The notes under the pieces: model-generated
What the model was told of the DNA's origin: nothing
Seen by the model: only the letters and a program-made list of their open reading frames with translations
The model's database searches: none
Assembly (NCBI GenBank): GCA_900548505.1
Contig: URKI01000024.1
Location: 1 to 37,522, forward strand
Reading direction: 5' to 3'
Length of the DNA stretch: 37,522 nt
DNA from: an uncultured Oscillibacter sp.
GTDB taxonomy: Bacteria; Bacillota; Clostridia; Oscillospirales; Oscillospiraceae
Made by a program: the position numbers and the translations under genes
Shown: positions 7,984 through 15,272 of the stretch, in pieces
Position numbering within the stretch: position 1 is the stretch's first letter
How the letters are laid out: each line of letters starts with the position of its first letter

Positions 7984-8012
7984 ATTCCGTCTGGCGGAAT
8001 CTTATTCCAAAA
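7984..8012. promoter_or_regulatory. Operator-like composite repeat upstream of the permease
   Basis: ATTCCG (7984-7989), 5 bp, CGGAAT (7995-8000), C plus two bases, ATTCC (8004-8008), AAAA. The half-sites and spacing are identical to 5277-5305 while the 5-bp spacer differs (TCTGG versus TAATA), which supports a conserved protein-binding site rather than a chance palindrome. Confidence 0.72.
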
Positions 8013-8046
8013 TCAGGTGAAATACAAGCCCCCGAAACCGGGGACA

Positions 8047-8094
8047 TGTACCTACGTACACTGTATTTATACCGTTTTTCAAGCAAGTTGTCAA
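8047..8094 (-). promoter_or_regulatory. Permease operon promoter with a TGTAC palindrome
   Basis: On the minus strand TTGACA (8089-8094), a 17-bp spacer and TATAAA (8066-8071) form a strong promoter. Immediately downstream lies TGTAC-N4-GTACA (8047-8060), positioned at the transcription start. A small CCCCG/CGGGG hairpin follows near 8028-8043. The palindrome could be a second operator. Confidence 0.75.
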
Positions 8095-8170
8095 GCAAAT
8101 GTCTATTCTCCCACTTTTTTCAGCAATAGTGCATGAACGTATTTAGACAAAACTGTAAAAAAAGTAAAAA

Positions 8171-8200
8171 CAAAGGCCCTCTGGGTTCAGAGGGTCTTTG
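8171..8200 (-). terminator. Terminator of the SGNH hydrolase gene
   Basis: A 13-bp stem with one mismatch (8171-8183 with 8188-8200) is followed on the minus strand by TTTTTACTTTTTTT. The hydrolase stop codon lies inside the hairpin. Confidence 0.82.
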
Positions 8201-9104
8201 TAACAGGATGGCTCATGAGATATTCCCGCCAGACGGCGCAGCCCTTGGTGTTCAGATGTACGCCGTCGGAGGTGAGCTCCGGCAGCAGGCATCCGTCCTC
8301 CCCGGTCACCGCCTCCGCCACGTTCAGATAGGGGCAGTTCTTCTCCTCCGCCAGTTCCCGGAGCACGTCGTTGAACTCCTGGATGCGGCGGTTATTCACG
8401 TAGGAGCCCTTGGCATCCTGCTCGGCGCTGACCGGCAGGATGGACTGGATGACCACCTGGGCGTCGGGATGATCCGCACGGACCCGGTCGATGAGCTTGC
8501 CGTACTGGTCGCGGAACGTCTCGGTCCGGGGCCAGCCCAGCTCGTTGACGCCCAGCATGATGTACACCTTACCGCACTCCATGTCCGCCAGGGCGTCCAG
8601 CATGGGCACCTTTCCCGCGTCCGTGGTCTGGGTAGGCTTGGTGAACACGGACTCCACCGTGGCGCCCACGGCATAGAGGAAGTCCCCCTCCGTCATGTTG
8701 CCATAGAGGTACAGTCCCTCCGTCCGGGAGTCGCCCAGAAAGACCGCGTCGGAAAAATACTCCATCCCCACCGGATCGCTCTGGGGCACCACCACGCTGA
8801 CAGCCTCTTCTTCCCCGCTCTCCTCCACCGGCAGCTCCGGCATACGGGGCGTTTCCGCGGGTGCGGTCTGGTCGGGCTCCTCCGCCGGCGCCGCCTCGTC
8901 AGACTCCCCGGCAGGCTCCGCGGGGCGATGCAGTACCCGCACCGGCTGGCGGAAGATGCCATCCTCGTCCGCCGGCTCCTCCGGCAGTGCCGCCGCCGGC
9001 AGCTTGCCGGAAAACGCGATGGCCAGTACGCCTGCCAATACCATCAATACCAACGCTTTGCCCAGTCCCCACCGGCGCCGCGCTTGTCTTTTCGCTCTTT
9101 TCAT
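8187..9104 (-). CDS. Membrane-anchored SGNH/GDSL-family hydrolase
   Basis: 305-aa protein with a basic N-terminus, one transmembrane segment (about 15-32) and an extracellular acidic/proline-rich linker (about 40-110). An SGNH esterase domain follows. Catalytic blocks: GDSR with Ser126 (block I), GVNE with Asn187 (block III) and SDGVH with Asp280 and His283 (block V). It probably acts outside the cell, for instance deacylating or modifying cell-wall polymers, but the substrate is unknown. The ATG at 9104 follows a GGAAGGGG site. It appears monocistronic, with terminators on both sides. Confidence 0.85.
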   Translation of the reverse strand: MKRAKRQARRRWGLGKALVLMVLAGVLAIAFSGKLPAAALPEEPADEDGIFRQPVRVLHRPAEPAGESDEAAPAEEPDQTAPAETPRMPELPVEESGEEEAVSVVVPQSDPVGMEYFSDAVFLGDSRTEGLYLYGNMTEGDFLYAVGATVESVFTKPTQTTDAGKVPMLDALADMECGKVYIMLGVNELGWPRTETFRDQYGKLIDRVRADHPDAQVVIQSILPVSAEQDAKGSYVNNRRIQEFNDVLRELAEEKNCPYLNVAEAVTGEDGCLLPELTSDGVHLNTKGCAVWREYLMSHPVTKTL

Positions 9105-9227
9105 GATAACCGCCCCTTCCCGCGTGATTCCTTTCTATACTAATTAGACGGTTTTCGTCGGAAAAAGTCGAAACAAAATATTGAAAATTCGGTATCAATT
9201 TTTTACAACTCTTTTACGGGCAAAAAA

Positions 9228-9253
9228 ACGCCCCCGGCGAAAGCCGGGAGCGC
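9228..9253 (-). terminator. Terminator of the nucleotidyltransferase gene
   Basis: An 11-bp stem with G-U pairs (9228-9238 with 9243-9253) has a 4-nt loop. It is followed on the minus strand by seven T. Confidence 0.83.
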
Positions 9254-9287
9254 TCTTTTCATGAATGGATGCCGGAGGGCATATGTT

Positions 9288-10205
9288 TTATCCCCGCAGG
9301 CTCTCGGGGTAGTCCCCCCGCTGGTGGAGCTTTTGCAGCTCCTCGGCCACTACGGCGCGGTCCTGCTGATAGGTCATGCCGAACCACTTGTCGGCAGAGT
9401 GGAGCACGGACACCTCCAGCTTACCCGCCTTCATCTGCTGGTCCACCATCACCGGCAGCAGGCACTCGGCCTTGATGTCCTCGCCCGCCTCGTTGCGCAG
9501 GAAGTTCTCAAAGTATTCCCGCAGGGCGGGGAAGATGCTGGGCATGAAGCCCCAGAAGTTCATGGACACCACCGTGTCCGGCGCCAGGGACTCGTCCCGG
9601 GCCAGATCCCGCAGGGTGCCGTCCGGATAGAGCTGCACCTTCAGCGCCTCCCGCACAGACTGGAGCTTGCCGTCCTTCACGGTGCAAACGCCCCGGGATA
9701 CCGTGCCGTGGAGGCTGGCGGTATTTTTCAGAAGGTAGCCCACCATGGTGGCCTTGCCGTTTTCCGGCAGGCGGGTCAGTTCTTCATAAATGGTACGGTA
9801 GGCGTCGATGCCATAGTAATCGTCGGCATTGATGACGCAGCAGGGCTCATGCACCACATCCGCCGCGCACAGCAGGGCGTGGACGGTGCCGAAGGGCTTG
9901 GTGCGCTCGGGGGGAATATGGTAAAAATCCGGCACGGAGGAAAAATCCTGGAAGGCATACGCCACCTCCACAGGGCTGCCGTCCCGGGCAGTCTTGCCCG
10001 CCAGGTAGTCGCCGCACAGCCGGTGCATCATCTCCTCCATCTCGGGCTTGATGATGAACACGATCTTGTTGAAGCCCGCCCGGATGGCGTCGTAAATCGA
10101 GTATTCCATCAGGATCTCATGGTGGGGGCCGATGCCGTCCACCTGCTTGCTGCCGCCGTAGCGGGAACCCAGGCCCGCGGCCATGATGACCAGTGAAACT
10201 TTCAT
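9288..10205 (-). CDS. Sugar-phosphate nucleotidyltransferase family protein
   Basis: 305-aa nucleotidyltransferase with the N-terminal signature AAGLGSRYGG (residues 9-18) that binds the NTP phosphates. The NADDYYG segment places an aspartate pair where the metal-binding residues of GalU/RmlA-type enzymes lie. It would join NTP and a sugar 1-phosphate, but the sugar is not identifiable. The frame extends upstream to 10268, but an AGGAGAG site directly precedes the ATG at 10205 and MKVSLVIMAAG is the canonical start, so the shorter form is chosen. It stands alone and is divergent from the Zur-like gene. Confidence 0.83.
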   Translation of the reverse strand: MKVSLVIMAAGLGSRYGGSKQVDGIGPHHEILMEYSIYDAIRAGFNKIVFIIKPEMEEMMHRLCGDYLAGKTARDGSPVEVAYAFQDFSSVPDFYHIPPERTKPFGTVHALLCAADVVHEPCCVINADDYYGIDAYRTIYEELTRLPENGKATMVGYLLKNTASLHGTVSRGVCTVKDGKLQSVREALKVQLYPDGTLRDLARDESLAPDTVVSMNFWGFMPSIFPALREYFENFLRNEAGEDIKAECLLPVMVDQQMKAGKLEVSVLHSADKWFGMTYQQDRAVVAEELQKLHQRGDYPESLRG

Positions 10206-10222
10206 ATCGTCTCTCCTACTCC

Positions 10223-10285
10223 CGCGCCGTCTCGGACGGCGCGTTATGATAAGCCTACCATACCCCATTTCCCGGAATTTTGCAA
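10223..10285 (-). promoter_or_regulatory. Nucleotidyltransferase promoter and 5' leader hairpin
   Basis: On the minus strand TTGCAA (10280-10285) and TATGGT (10257-10262) are 17 bp apart. The transcript would begin near 10250 and start almost directly with a perfect 9-bp hairpin (10223-10231/10235-10243, CGCGCCGTC arm). This might stabilise the mRNA 5' end. Confidence 0.65.
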
Positions 10286-10291
10286 CTGCTC

Positions 10292-10341
10292 TTGACTTTT
10301 TTCACGGTCCGTTTATAATGTGAAAATGATTTTCGTTTTCA
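10292..10341 (+). promoter_or_regulatory. Promoter and Fur/Zur-type box of the zinc-uptake operon
   Basis: TTGACT (10292-10297), a 16-bp spacer and TATAAT (10314-10319) form a strong promoter. TGAAAA-N9-TTTTCA (10321-10341), containing GAAAA-TGA-TTTTC (10322-10334), overlaps the expected start point. This AT-rich inverted repeat is a plausible autoregulatory site for the Fur-family protein encoded next. Confidence 0.72.
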
Positions 10342-10356
10342 TATTGGAGGCATGGC

Positions 10357-10770
10357 ATGTCATATACCACCAAACAGCAGCAGGCGGTGCTGCGGTGCCT
10401 GGAGCAGCGGCAGGGGGAGCCCCTGACGGCGGCGGACCTTGCCCAGGCTCTGCGCCAGGAGGGCTGCCCCGTGGGGCTGGCCACCATTTACCGCCAGCTG
10501 GAAAAGCTCACGCTTACCGGGCAGGTGCATAAAATCAACACGGCGGAGGGCGCTTTTTTCCACCTGTGCGGCCACGCTGGCGGCCACCGGGACTGCGTGC
10601 TGCTTAAGTGCAGCCGCTGCGGCCGGGTCCGCCATGTGGACTGCACCCATCTTCAGTCCCTGTACGACCACCTGGAGCGGGAGCATCACTTCCGCATTGA
10701 CCCCCGGGGCACGGTATTCACGGGGCTTTGCGAAAACTGTACCGAGGAGGAAGCCCATGGAACAAAATGA
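10357..10770 (+). CDS. zur: Fur-family metalloregulator, Zur-like
   Basis: 137-aa Fur-family repressor: winged helix (about 1-80, with GLATIYRQLEKL as recognition region) then a metal/dimerisation domain with two structural zinc CxxC pairs (CSRC and CENC) and a His/Cys-rich centre. Assigned as Zur rather than Fur or PerR because its gene overlaps a ZnuCB-type importer, but the metal is not proved by sequence. The ATG at 10357 has GGAGG 6 bases upstream. An earlier ATG at 10352 is out of frame. The stop lies 14 bases inside the next gene, so translation is coupled. A probable binding site overlaps its own promoter. Confidence 0.85.
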   Translation: MSYTTKQQQAVLRCLEQRQGEPLTAADLAQALRQEGCPVGLATIYRQLEKLTLTGQVHKINTAEGAFFHLCGHAGGHRDCVLLKCSRCGRVRHVDCTHLQSLYDHLEREHHFRIDPRGTVFTGLCENCTEEEAHGTK

Positions 10771-11467
10771 ACTGATCGTCTGCCGGGACGTGTCGCTGGG
10801 CTATGAGGGCCAGAGCGTGCTGACCCATCTGGACCTGACCATCCGCACCGGGGACTACCTTTGCATCGTGGGTGACAACGGTTCCGGCAAGTCCACGCTG
10901 CTGCGGGGCCTTCTGGGCCTGCTGCCGCCCCAGTCCGGGCAGATCCTGCGCTCGCCGGAGCTTCAGCGGGGCGCCATTGGGTATCTGCCCCAGCAGACCC
11001 GTGCCCAGCGTGACTTTCCCGCCACCGTGTACGAGGTGGTGCTCTCCGGCTGCCTCAACCAGAAGAAAAACCGCTTCTTCTATTCCGCCGCCCAGAAATC
11101 CCAGGCCCTCATGAACATGGGCAAGCTGGGTGTTTTAGAGCTGAAGGACCAGTGCTACCGGGACCTCTCCGGCGGCCAGCAGCAGCGGGTGCTCCTGGCC
11201 CGGGCGCTGTGCGCCGCCAGCTCCCTGCTCATTCTGGATGAGCCCATCACCGGCCTGGACCCGGCGGCTGCCCAGGACCTTTACAAGACCCTGGCCTACC
11301 TCAATGAAAAAGAGCGTATGGCCGTGGTCATGGTGACCCACGACCTGAAAGCCGCCCTCAAAAGCGCCCGCACCGTGCTGCACATCGGCCGCAGCAGCGT
11401 GTTCTCCGGCACGGTGGCGGAGTATCTGGCCTCCCCCCAGGGGCGGCGGTTCCGGGAGGTGGAATGA
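10757..11467 (+). CDS. znuC: Metal ABC transporter ATP-binding protein, ZnuC-like
   Basis: 236-aa ATPase of the zinc/manganese importer family. Walker A is GDNGSGKST, the Q-loop YLPQQ, the signature LSGGQQQR, Walker B LLILDEP and the switch histidine VTHD; all are intact. The ATG at 10757 has GAGGAGG just upstream, inside the end of the regulator gene. The frame opens further upstream, but that part only overlaps the regulator. Its stop overlaps the next start as ATGA. With the permease it should form the transport core; no substrate-binding protein is encoded here. Confidence 0.92.
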   Translation: MEQNELIVCRDVSLGYEGQSVLTHLDLTIRTGDYLCIVGDNGSGKSTLLRGLLGLLPPQSGQILRSPELQRGAIGYLPQQTRAQRDFPATVYEVVLSGCLNQKKNRFFYSAAQKSQALMNMGKLGVLELKDQCYRDLSGGQQQRVLLARALCAASSLLILDEPITGLDPAAAQDLYKTLAYLNEKERMAVVMVTHDLKAALKSARTVLHIGRSSVFSGTVAEYLASPQGRRFREVE

Positions 11468-12279
11468 TGTCTTTGAGTCTGATCTTCTCCTATCCTTTCA
11501 TGCAGCGGGCCCTCATCGCCGGCGTGCTGGTGAGCCTGTGCGCGGCGCTGCTGGGCGTTTCCCTGGTGCTCAAGCGCTACTCCATGATCGGCGACGGATT
11601 GAGCCATGTGTCCTTCGGCGCCCTAGCCATTGCCGTGGCCCTGGGAGTGACGCCCCTGTACTTCTCCATCCCGGTGGTGATCCTGGCGGCCTTCTTCCTG
11701 CTGCGCATGGCCAGCCATCCCCGCTGGAACAGCGACGCGGCCATCGCCGTCATGAGCGCGTCGGCCCTGGCCATCGGCATCATCGTCATCTCCCAGACCA
11801 CCGGCATGACCACCGACGTGGATAACTACATGTTCGGCTCGGTGCTGGCCATGACGGAGGCGGATGTGGTGCTGTCCGTGGCGCTGTGCATCGCCGTGCT
11901 GGTGCTGTTCATCCTCTTTTACCACAAGCTCTTTGCCGTCACCTTTGACGAGAACTTCTCCCGGGCCACGGGACTAAAGGTGGACCGCTACAATACCCTC
12001 CTCTCCATCCTCACGGCGCTGACCATCGTGCTGGGCATGCGGATGATGGGCGCCATGCTCATCTCCTCCCTGGTCATCTTCCCCGCCCTGACGGCCATGC
12101 GGCTGTTCAAGAGCTTCCGGGGCGTGGTCATGTGCGCCGCCGTCACCTCTGTGGCGTGCTTCTGCGCAGGCCTGGTGGCCTCCTTCACGCTTTCTACCCC
12201 GGTGGGTGCGTCGGTGGTGGTGGCGAACCTTGGCTTGTTCCTGCTCTCCTGCCTGGTATCGGCCCTGCGGCGTCGGTAA
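11464..12279 (+). CDS. znuB: Metal ABC transporter permease, ZnuB-like
   Basis: 271-aa membrane permease of the ABC-3 family with about eight to nine helices. The conserved SMIGDGLSHVSFG loop near residues 39-51 is a family hallmark, and GMRMMGAMLISSLVIFPALTA is the typical ATPase-coupling region. The start overlaps the znuC stop (ATGA). It is the last gene of the operon and is followed by a strong terminator. The periplasmic/lipoprotein binding protein ZnuA would be required for uptake and must lie elsewhere. Confidence 0.92.
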   Translation: MMSLSLIFSYPFMQRALIAGVLVSLCAALLGVSLVLKRYSMIGDGLSHVSFGALAIAVALGVTPLYFSIPVVILAAFFLLRMASHPRWNSDAAIAVMSASALAIGIIVISQTTGMTTDVDNYMFGSVLAMTEADVVLSVALCIAVLVLFILFYHKLFAVTFDENFSRATGLKVDRYNTLLSILTALTIVLGMRMMGAMLISSLVIFPALTAMRLFKSFRGVVMCAAVTSVACFCAGLVASFTLSTPVGASVVVANLGLFLLSCLVSALRRR

Positions 12280-12284
12280 TCGGA

Positions 12285-12324
12285 ACCGCCGGATATGCTT
12301 TGTGCGCATATCCGGCGGTCTTTT
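12285..12324 (+). terminator. Terminator of the zinc-uptake operon
   Basis: A 14-bp perfect stem (12285-12298 with 12306-12319) is followed by CTTTT, six bases after the znuB stop. Confidence 0.88.
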
Positions 12325-12358
12325 ACACAATATAATAAAGAAAACCGCAAGAAAGGGC

Positions 12359-12440
12359 TTGCGCTTTCTCCCCATCTGTGGTATGGTGTGTATGTTAGAA
12401 GAGTAAGGTGTGTGGAGTGGGCCAGTGGTCCGCTCTTTTT
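12359..12440 (+). promoter_or_regulatory. Promoter and terminator-like leader of the rimP-nusA operon
   Basis: TTGCGC (12359-12364), a 17-bp spacer and TATGGT (12382-12387) form a candidate promoter. About 20 bases past the expected start lies a 9-bp hairpin with two G-U pairs (12415-12423/12427-12435) followed by five T, resembling an intrinsic terminator before the first gene. This suggests attenuation of an operon that encodes the termination factor NusA. The promoter is only a moderate consensus match. Confidence 0.55.
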
Positions 12441-12499
12441 GTTGGCCTTTTTTGGCCGGTCAAATTTTTCATTTTCTGTAAAATAAAGGGGGATTTCCC

Positions 12500-12961
12500 A
12501 TGAAGAAGATCACGGAGCTGACCGCGGAGCTGGCCGCGCCCGCCATTGCCGAGCAGGGATGCACCCTCTGGGACGTGGAATACGTCAAGGAGGCGGGCAC
12601 CTGGTATCTGCGCATCCTGCTGGACAAGGAGGGCGGCGTGGATATTCTGGACTGCGAGGCCGTCTCCCGCAAGGTCAGCGACCTTCTGGACGAGGCCGAC
12701 CCCATCGAGGGCAGCTACACCCTGGAAGTGGGCTCCGCCGGCGCCGAGCGGGCCCTCAAGCGCCCCGGGGATTTTGCCCGCTTTCTGGGCAGCCCCGTTC
12801 TGGTAAAGCTCTACCGCAATGTGGACGGCCGCAAGGAGTTCGCCGGCCACCTCAAGGCCTATGACGAGGCCACCGGCGCCGTCACCATCACCGTGGGCAC
12901 CCAGGAGCTGACCTTTGAGAAAAAGGACGTGGCCTTGGTGCGGCTGCGGGTGGAATTTTAA
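12500..12961 (+). CDS. rimP: Ribosome maturation factor RimP
   Basis: 153-aa 30S-assembly factor: N-terminal alpha/beta domain with the family segment WDVEYVKEAGTWYLRI and EVGSAGAERALKRPGDF (usual form VSSPGxxRPL), then a C-terminal SH3-like barrel (about 90-153). AAGGGGG precedes the ATG by 7 bases. It is first gene of the conserved translation/RNA operon and is 51 bp ahead of nusA. Confidence 0.96.
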   Translation: MKKITELTAELAAPAIAEQGCTLWDVEYVKEAGTWYLRILLDKEGGVDILDCEAVSRKVSDLLDEADPIEGSYTLEVGSAGAERALKRPGDFARFLGSPVLVKLYRNVDGRKEFAGHLKAYDEATGAVTITVGTQELTFEKKDVALVRLRVEF

Positions 12962-13012
12962 TATCGTTCCTGTTCGTTTGAAAAAGACGTATCAATAAAA
13001 GGAGAATCACGA

Positions 13013-14197
13013 ATGAAAGGCAAAAAGCAAAAGGAGCCCGTCGGCTTCAACCCCTCGGAGATCTTCGCCGCTCTGGAAATGCTGGAGAAGGAGCGCGGCA
13101 TCCCCCAGTCCTTCATGCTCGATAAGATCATTCAGGCCCTGACCACCGCCTACAAGCGGGATCACGACGGCGTGGAGAACGTGATCGTGGACGTGGACGA
13201 AGTGCGCCACACCATGAAAATGTTCGTGCAGAAGAACGTGGTAGCCGAGGAAGACTATGTGGACCCCGCCAATGAGATCCTGGTTGAGGAAGCCAAGCAC
13301 ATCTCCGCCCGCTATGAGGTGGGCGACATCATCAACCTCCCCGTGGACACGGTGGAGTTCGGCCGCATCGCCGCCGGCAACGGCAAGCAGGTCATCATCC
13401 AGGGCCTGCGGGAAGCCGAGCGCGGCATGGTGTACGACGAGTTCAACTCCAAGCAGCATGAGATCCTCACCGGTGTGGTCACCCGCATCGATCCCCGCAA
13501 CGGCAACGTCTCCCTGCGCATCGGCACCGGCAGCGAGTCCACCGAGGCTCTGCTCATGGCCGGCGAGCAGGTGCCCGGTGAGGAGCTGACCGAGGGCATG
13601 CACGTGAAGGTGTACGTGGTGGAGGTCCGCCGGTCCACCCGCGGTCCCCAGGTGCTCATCTCCCGGACCCACCCGGGCTTGGTCAAGCGCCTTTTCGAGC
13701 TGGAAGTGCCCGAGATCTACGACGGCACCGTGGAGGTGCGCTCCATCGCCCGTGAGGCGGGCAGCCGCACCAAGATGGCCGTGTGGTCCAACGACGAGAA
13801 CGTGGACCCCATCGGCGCATGCGTGGGCCCCAAGGGCCAGCGGGTCGCCACCATCGTGGAAGAGCTGCGGGGCGAGAAGATCGATATCATCAAGTGGAAC
13901 GAGGACCCCGCCCAGTTCATCGCCGCCGCCCTGGCGCCCGCCGACGTGGTGGACGTGTGGATGGCGGACGAGGGCAAAGCCTGCCGCTGCGTGGTGCCTG
14001 ACGATCAGCTGTCCCTGGCCATCGGCAAGGAGGGCCAGAACGCCCGCCTGGCCGCCCGCCTGACCGGCTACAAGATCGACATCAAGCCCCAGAGCTACCG
14101 GGACCCCGAGGAGGACGAGGATGCCTCCGTGTCCGCGGAAGAGCCTGTCCTGACCGATGACGCGCAGGACGCTGCCGAGACCGGCAGCGAGGAATAA
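13013..14197 (+). CDS. nusA: Transcription termination/antitermination factor NusA
   Basis: 394-aa RNA-polymerase-binding factor that controls pausing, termination and antitermination. Domains: N-terminal polymerase-binding domain (about 1-125), S1 (about 130-200), KH1 and KH2. KH signatures are GPKGQR near residue 272 and AIGKEGQNARLA near 335. A short acidic tail follows, and there are no C-terminal acidic repeats, as is normal for Gram-positive NusA. An AGGAGA site precedes the ATG. It lies in the standard operon between rimP and rnpM. Confidence 0.98.
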   Translation: MKGKKQKEPVGFNPSEIFAALEMLEKERGIPQSFMLDKIIQALTTAYKRDHDGVENVIVDVDEVRHTMKMFVQKNVVAEEDYVDPANEILVEEAKHISARYEVGDIINLPVDTVEFGRIAAGNGKQVIIQGLREAERGMVYDEFNSKQHEILTGVVTRIDPRNGNVSLRIGTGSESTEALLMAGEQVPGEELTEGMHVKVYVVEVRRSTRGPQVLISRTHPGLVKRLFELEVPEIYDGTVEVRSIAREAGSRTKMAVWSNDENVDPIGACVGPKGQRVATIVEELRGEKIDIIKWNEDPAQFIAAALAPADVVDVWMADEGKACRCVVPDDQLSLAIGKEGQNARLAARLTGYKIDIKPQSYRDPEEDEDASVSAEEPVLTDDAQDAAETGSEE

Positions 14198-14224
14198 GTA
14201 CCAAACGGAAAGGCGGTCTGTGCG

Positions 14225-14503
14225 ATGCCAAAGCCGAAAAAGATCCCCCAGCGGCAGTGTGTAGGCTGCCGTGAAATGAAAGACAAGAAATCCCTCCTGC
14301 GGGTGGTGCGCTCTCCCGAGGGCGCCGTTTCCCTGGACTTTGTGGGCAAGAAGCCCGGCCGCGGCGCCTATGTGTGCCACGACGTGGCCTGCCTGAAAAA
14401 GGCCCGCAAGTCCCGGGCGCTGGAGCGGGCCTTTGAGACTTCGATCCCGCCGGAGGTGTACGACGCCATGGAGGCAGAACTGGGAGGTGCGGATGGACAA
14501 TAA
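14225..14503 (+). CDS. rnpM: YlxR-family RNA-binding protein (RnpM)
   Basis: 92-aa DUF448 protein with the family start RQCVGCREMKDKKSLLRVVR and the conserved GRGAYVCHD and CLKKA segments. Members bind RNA, and the Bacillus homologue has been reported to modulate RNase P. The gene sits in its conserved place between nusA and ylxQ. The next gene begins inside its last 11 bases. Confidence 0.93.
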   Translation: MPKPKKIPQRQCVGCREMKDKKSLLRVVRSPEGAVSLDFVGKKPGRGAYVCHDVACLKKARKSRALERAFETSIPPEVYDAMEAELGGADGQ

Positions 14504-15203
14504 CGCCATTGTCTCCCTGTTGGGATTGTGCCTGCGGGGCAACCATCTGGCCGTAGGCGAAGAGCCGGTGGCGGAGGCCGCCGAGTGCCGGGCCATCCGG
14601 CTTCTGGTCCTCTGCTCCGACGCGCCGGACCCCACCCGCCGTCGGGCAGAGCGCTTCGCCCGGGAGGGCCAGTGCCTGCTTGCTGAGCTGCCGGTCACCA
14701 AGGCGGAGCTGGGCCGGGCACTGGGCCGGGCCAGCGTGGCCATGGCCGGCGTCACGGACCTGGGCCTTGCAGGCGCGGTAGCAAACCGCCTGGGACAGAT
14801 GGACCCGGCACGATACGCCGACCTCGCCCAGCGGATGGAGCTCAAGGCCAAGCGGGCCGCCGAGCGCAAGCGCCTGCACGAAGCCCAGGCCAAAGCGCCC
14901 CGGAGCGCGGAGGTCCGTAAGGAAAAGCCCCAGCGCCGGGCAGAAGAGCCCGCGAAAGCTCCCCAGAACGTACAAAAGGCGCCGGGCAGGCGCCCCCGTC
15001 CGGACCGGGATGCGCCCCGCAAGGCAGCAGCCCCCGCCCGGGATGGCAGCGACCGGCGCCGCGCAGATGCCTCTCCAGCCCGCGGCGGCAAGCCCGGCCG
15101 CGGCAGGAGCTTTGCCGCAAAGCGCGGCAGCGCCCCGAATCCATACGCCAACAGCCGCCCCGTGAAAAAGGGCAAGGGCTCCTTCCGCAAGAAGGAAACC
15201 TGA
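14493..15203 (+). CDS. ylxQ: L7Ae-family RNA-binding protein (YlxQ) with a long basic tail
   Basis: 236-aa protein. Residues 1 to about 105 fit the L7Ae/L30e fold seen in YlxQ (start NAIVSLLGLCLRGNHLAVGEE, end VAMAGVTDLGLA). A normal YlxQ is about 100 aa. Here residues about 110-236 form a low-complexity tail rich in Arg, Lys, Pro, Ala and Gly, probably disordered and RNA-binding. The frame is open upstream, but the ATG at 14493 has GGGAGG 7 bases before it. It overlaps rnpM by 11 bases, so the two are coupled. The tail may add ribosome or RNA affinity; this is inference. Confidence 0.85.
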   Translation: MDNNAIVSLLGLCLRGNHLAVGEEPVAEAAECRAIRLLVLCSDAPDPTRRRAERFAREGQCLLAELPVTKAELGRALGRASVAMAGVTDLGLAGAVANRLGQMDPARYADLAQRMELKAKRAAERKRLHEAQAKAPRSAEVRKEKPQRRAEEPAKAPQNVQKAPGRRPRPDRDAPRKAAAPARDGSDRRRADASPARGGKPGRGRSFAAKRGSAPNPYANSRPVKKGKGSFRKKET

Positions 15204-15272
15204 TCTGCCTCGGGGCAGTCACTTGTAAAAATTTCCCCAGCCCTCGGGTTGGAGCATAACGAGGTGTTTTTA

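Noticed and set aside
8047..8060. Transposon inverted-repeat end
   Set aside because: The TGTAC palindrome lies at a strong promoter, has no partner copy or target duplication, and there is no transposase in the window.
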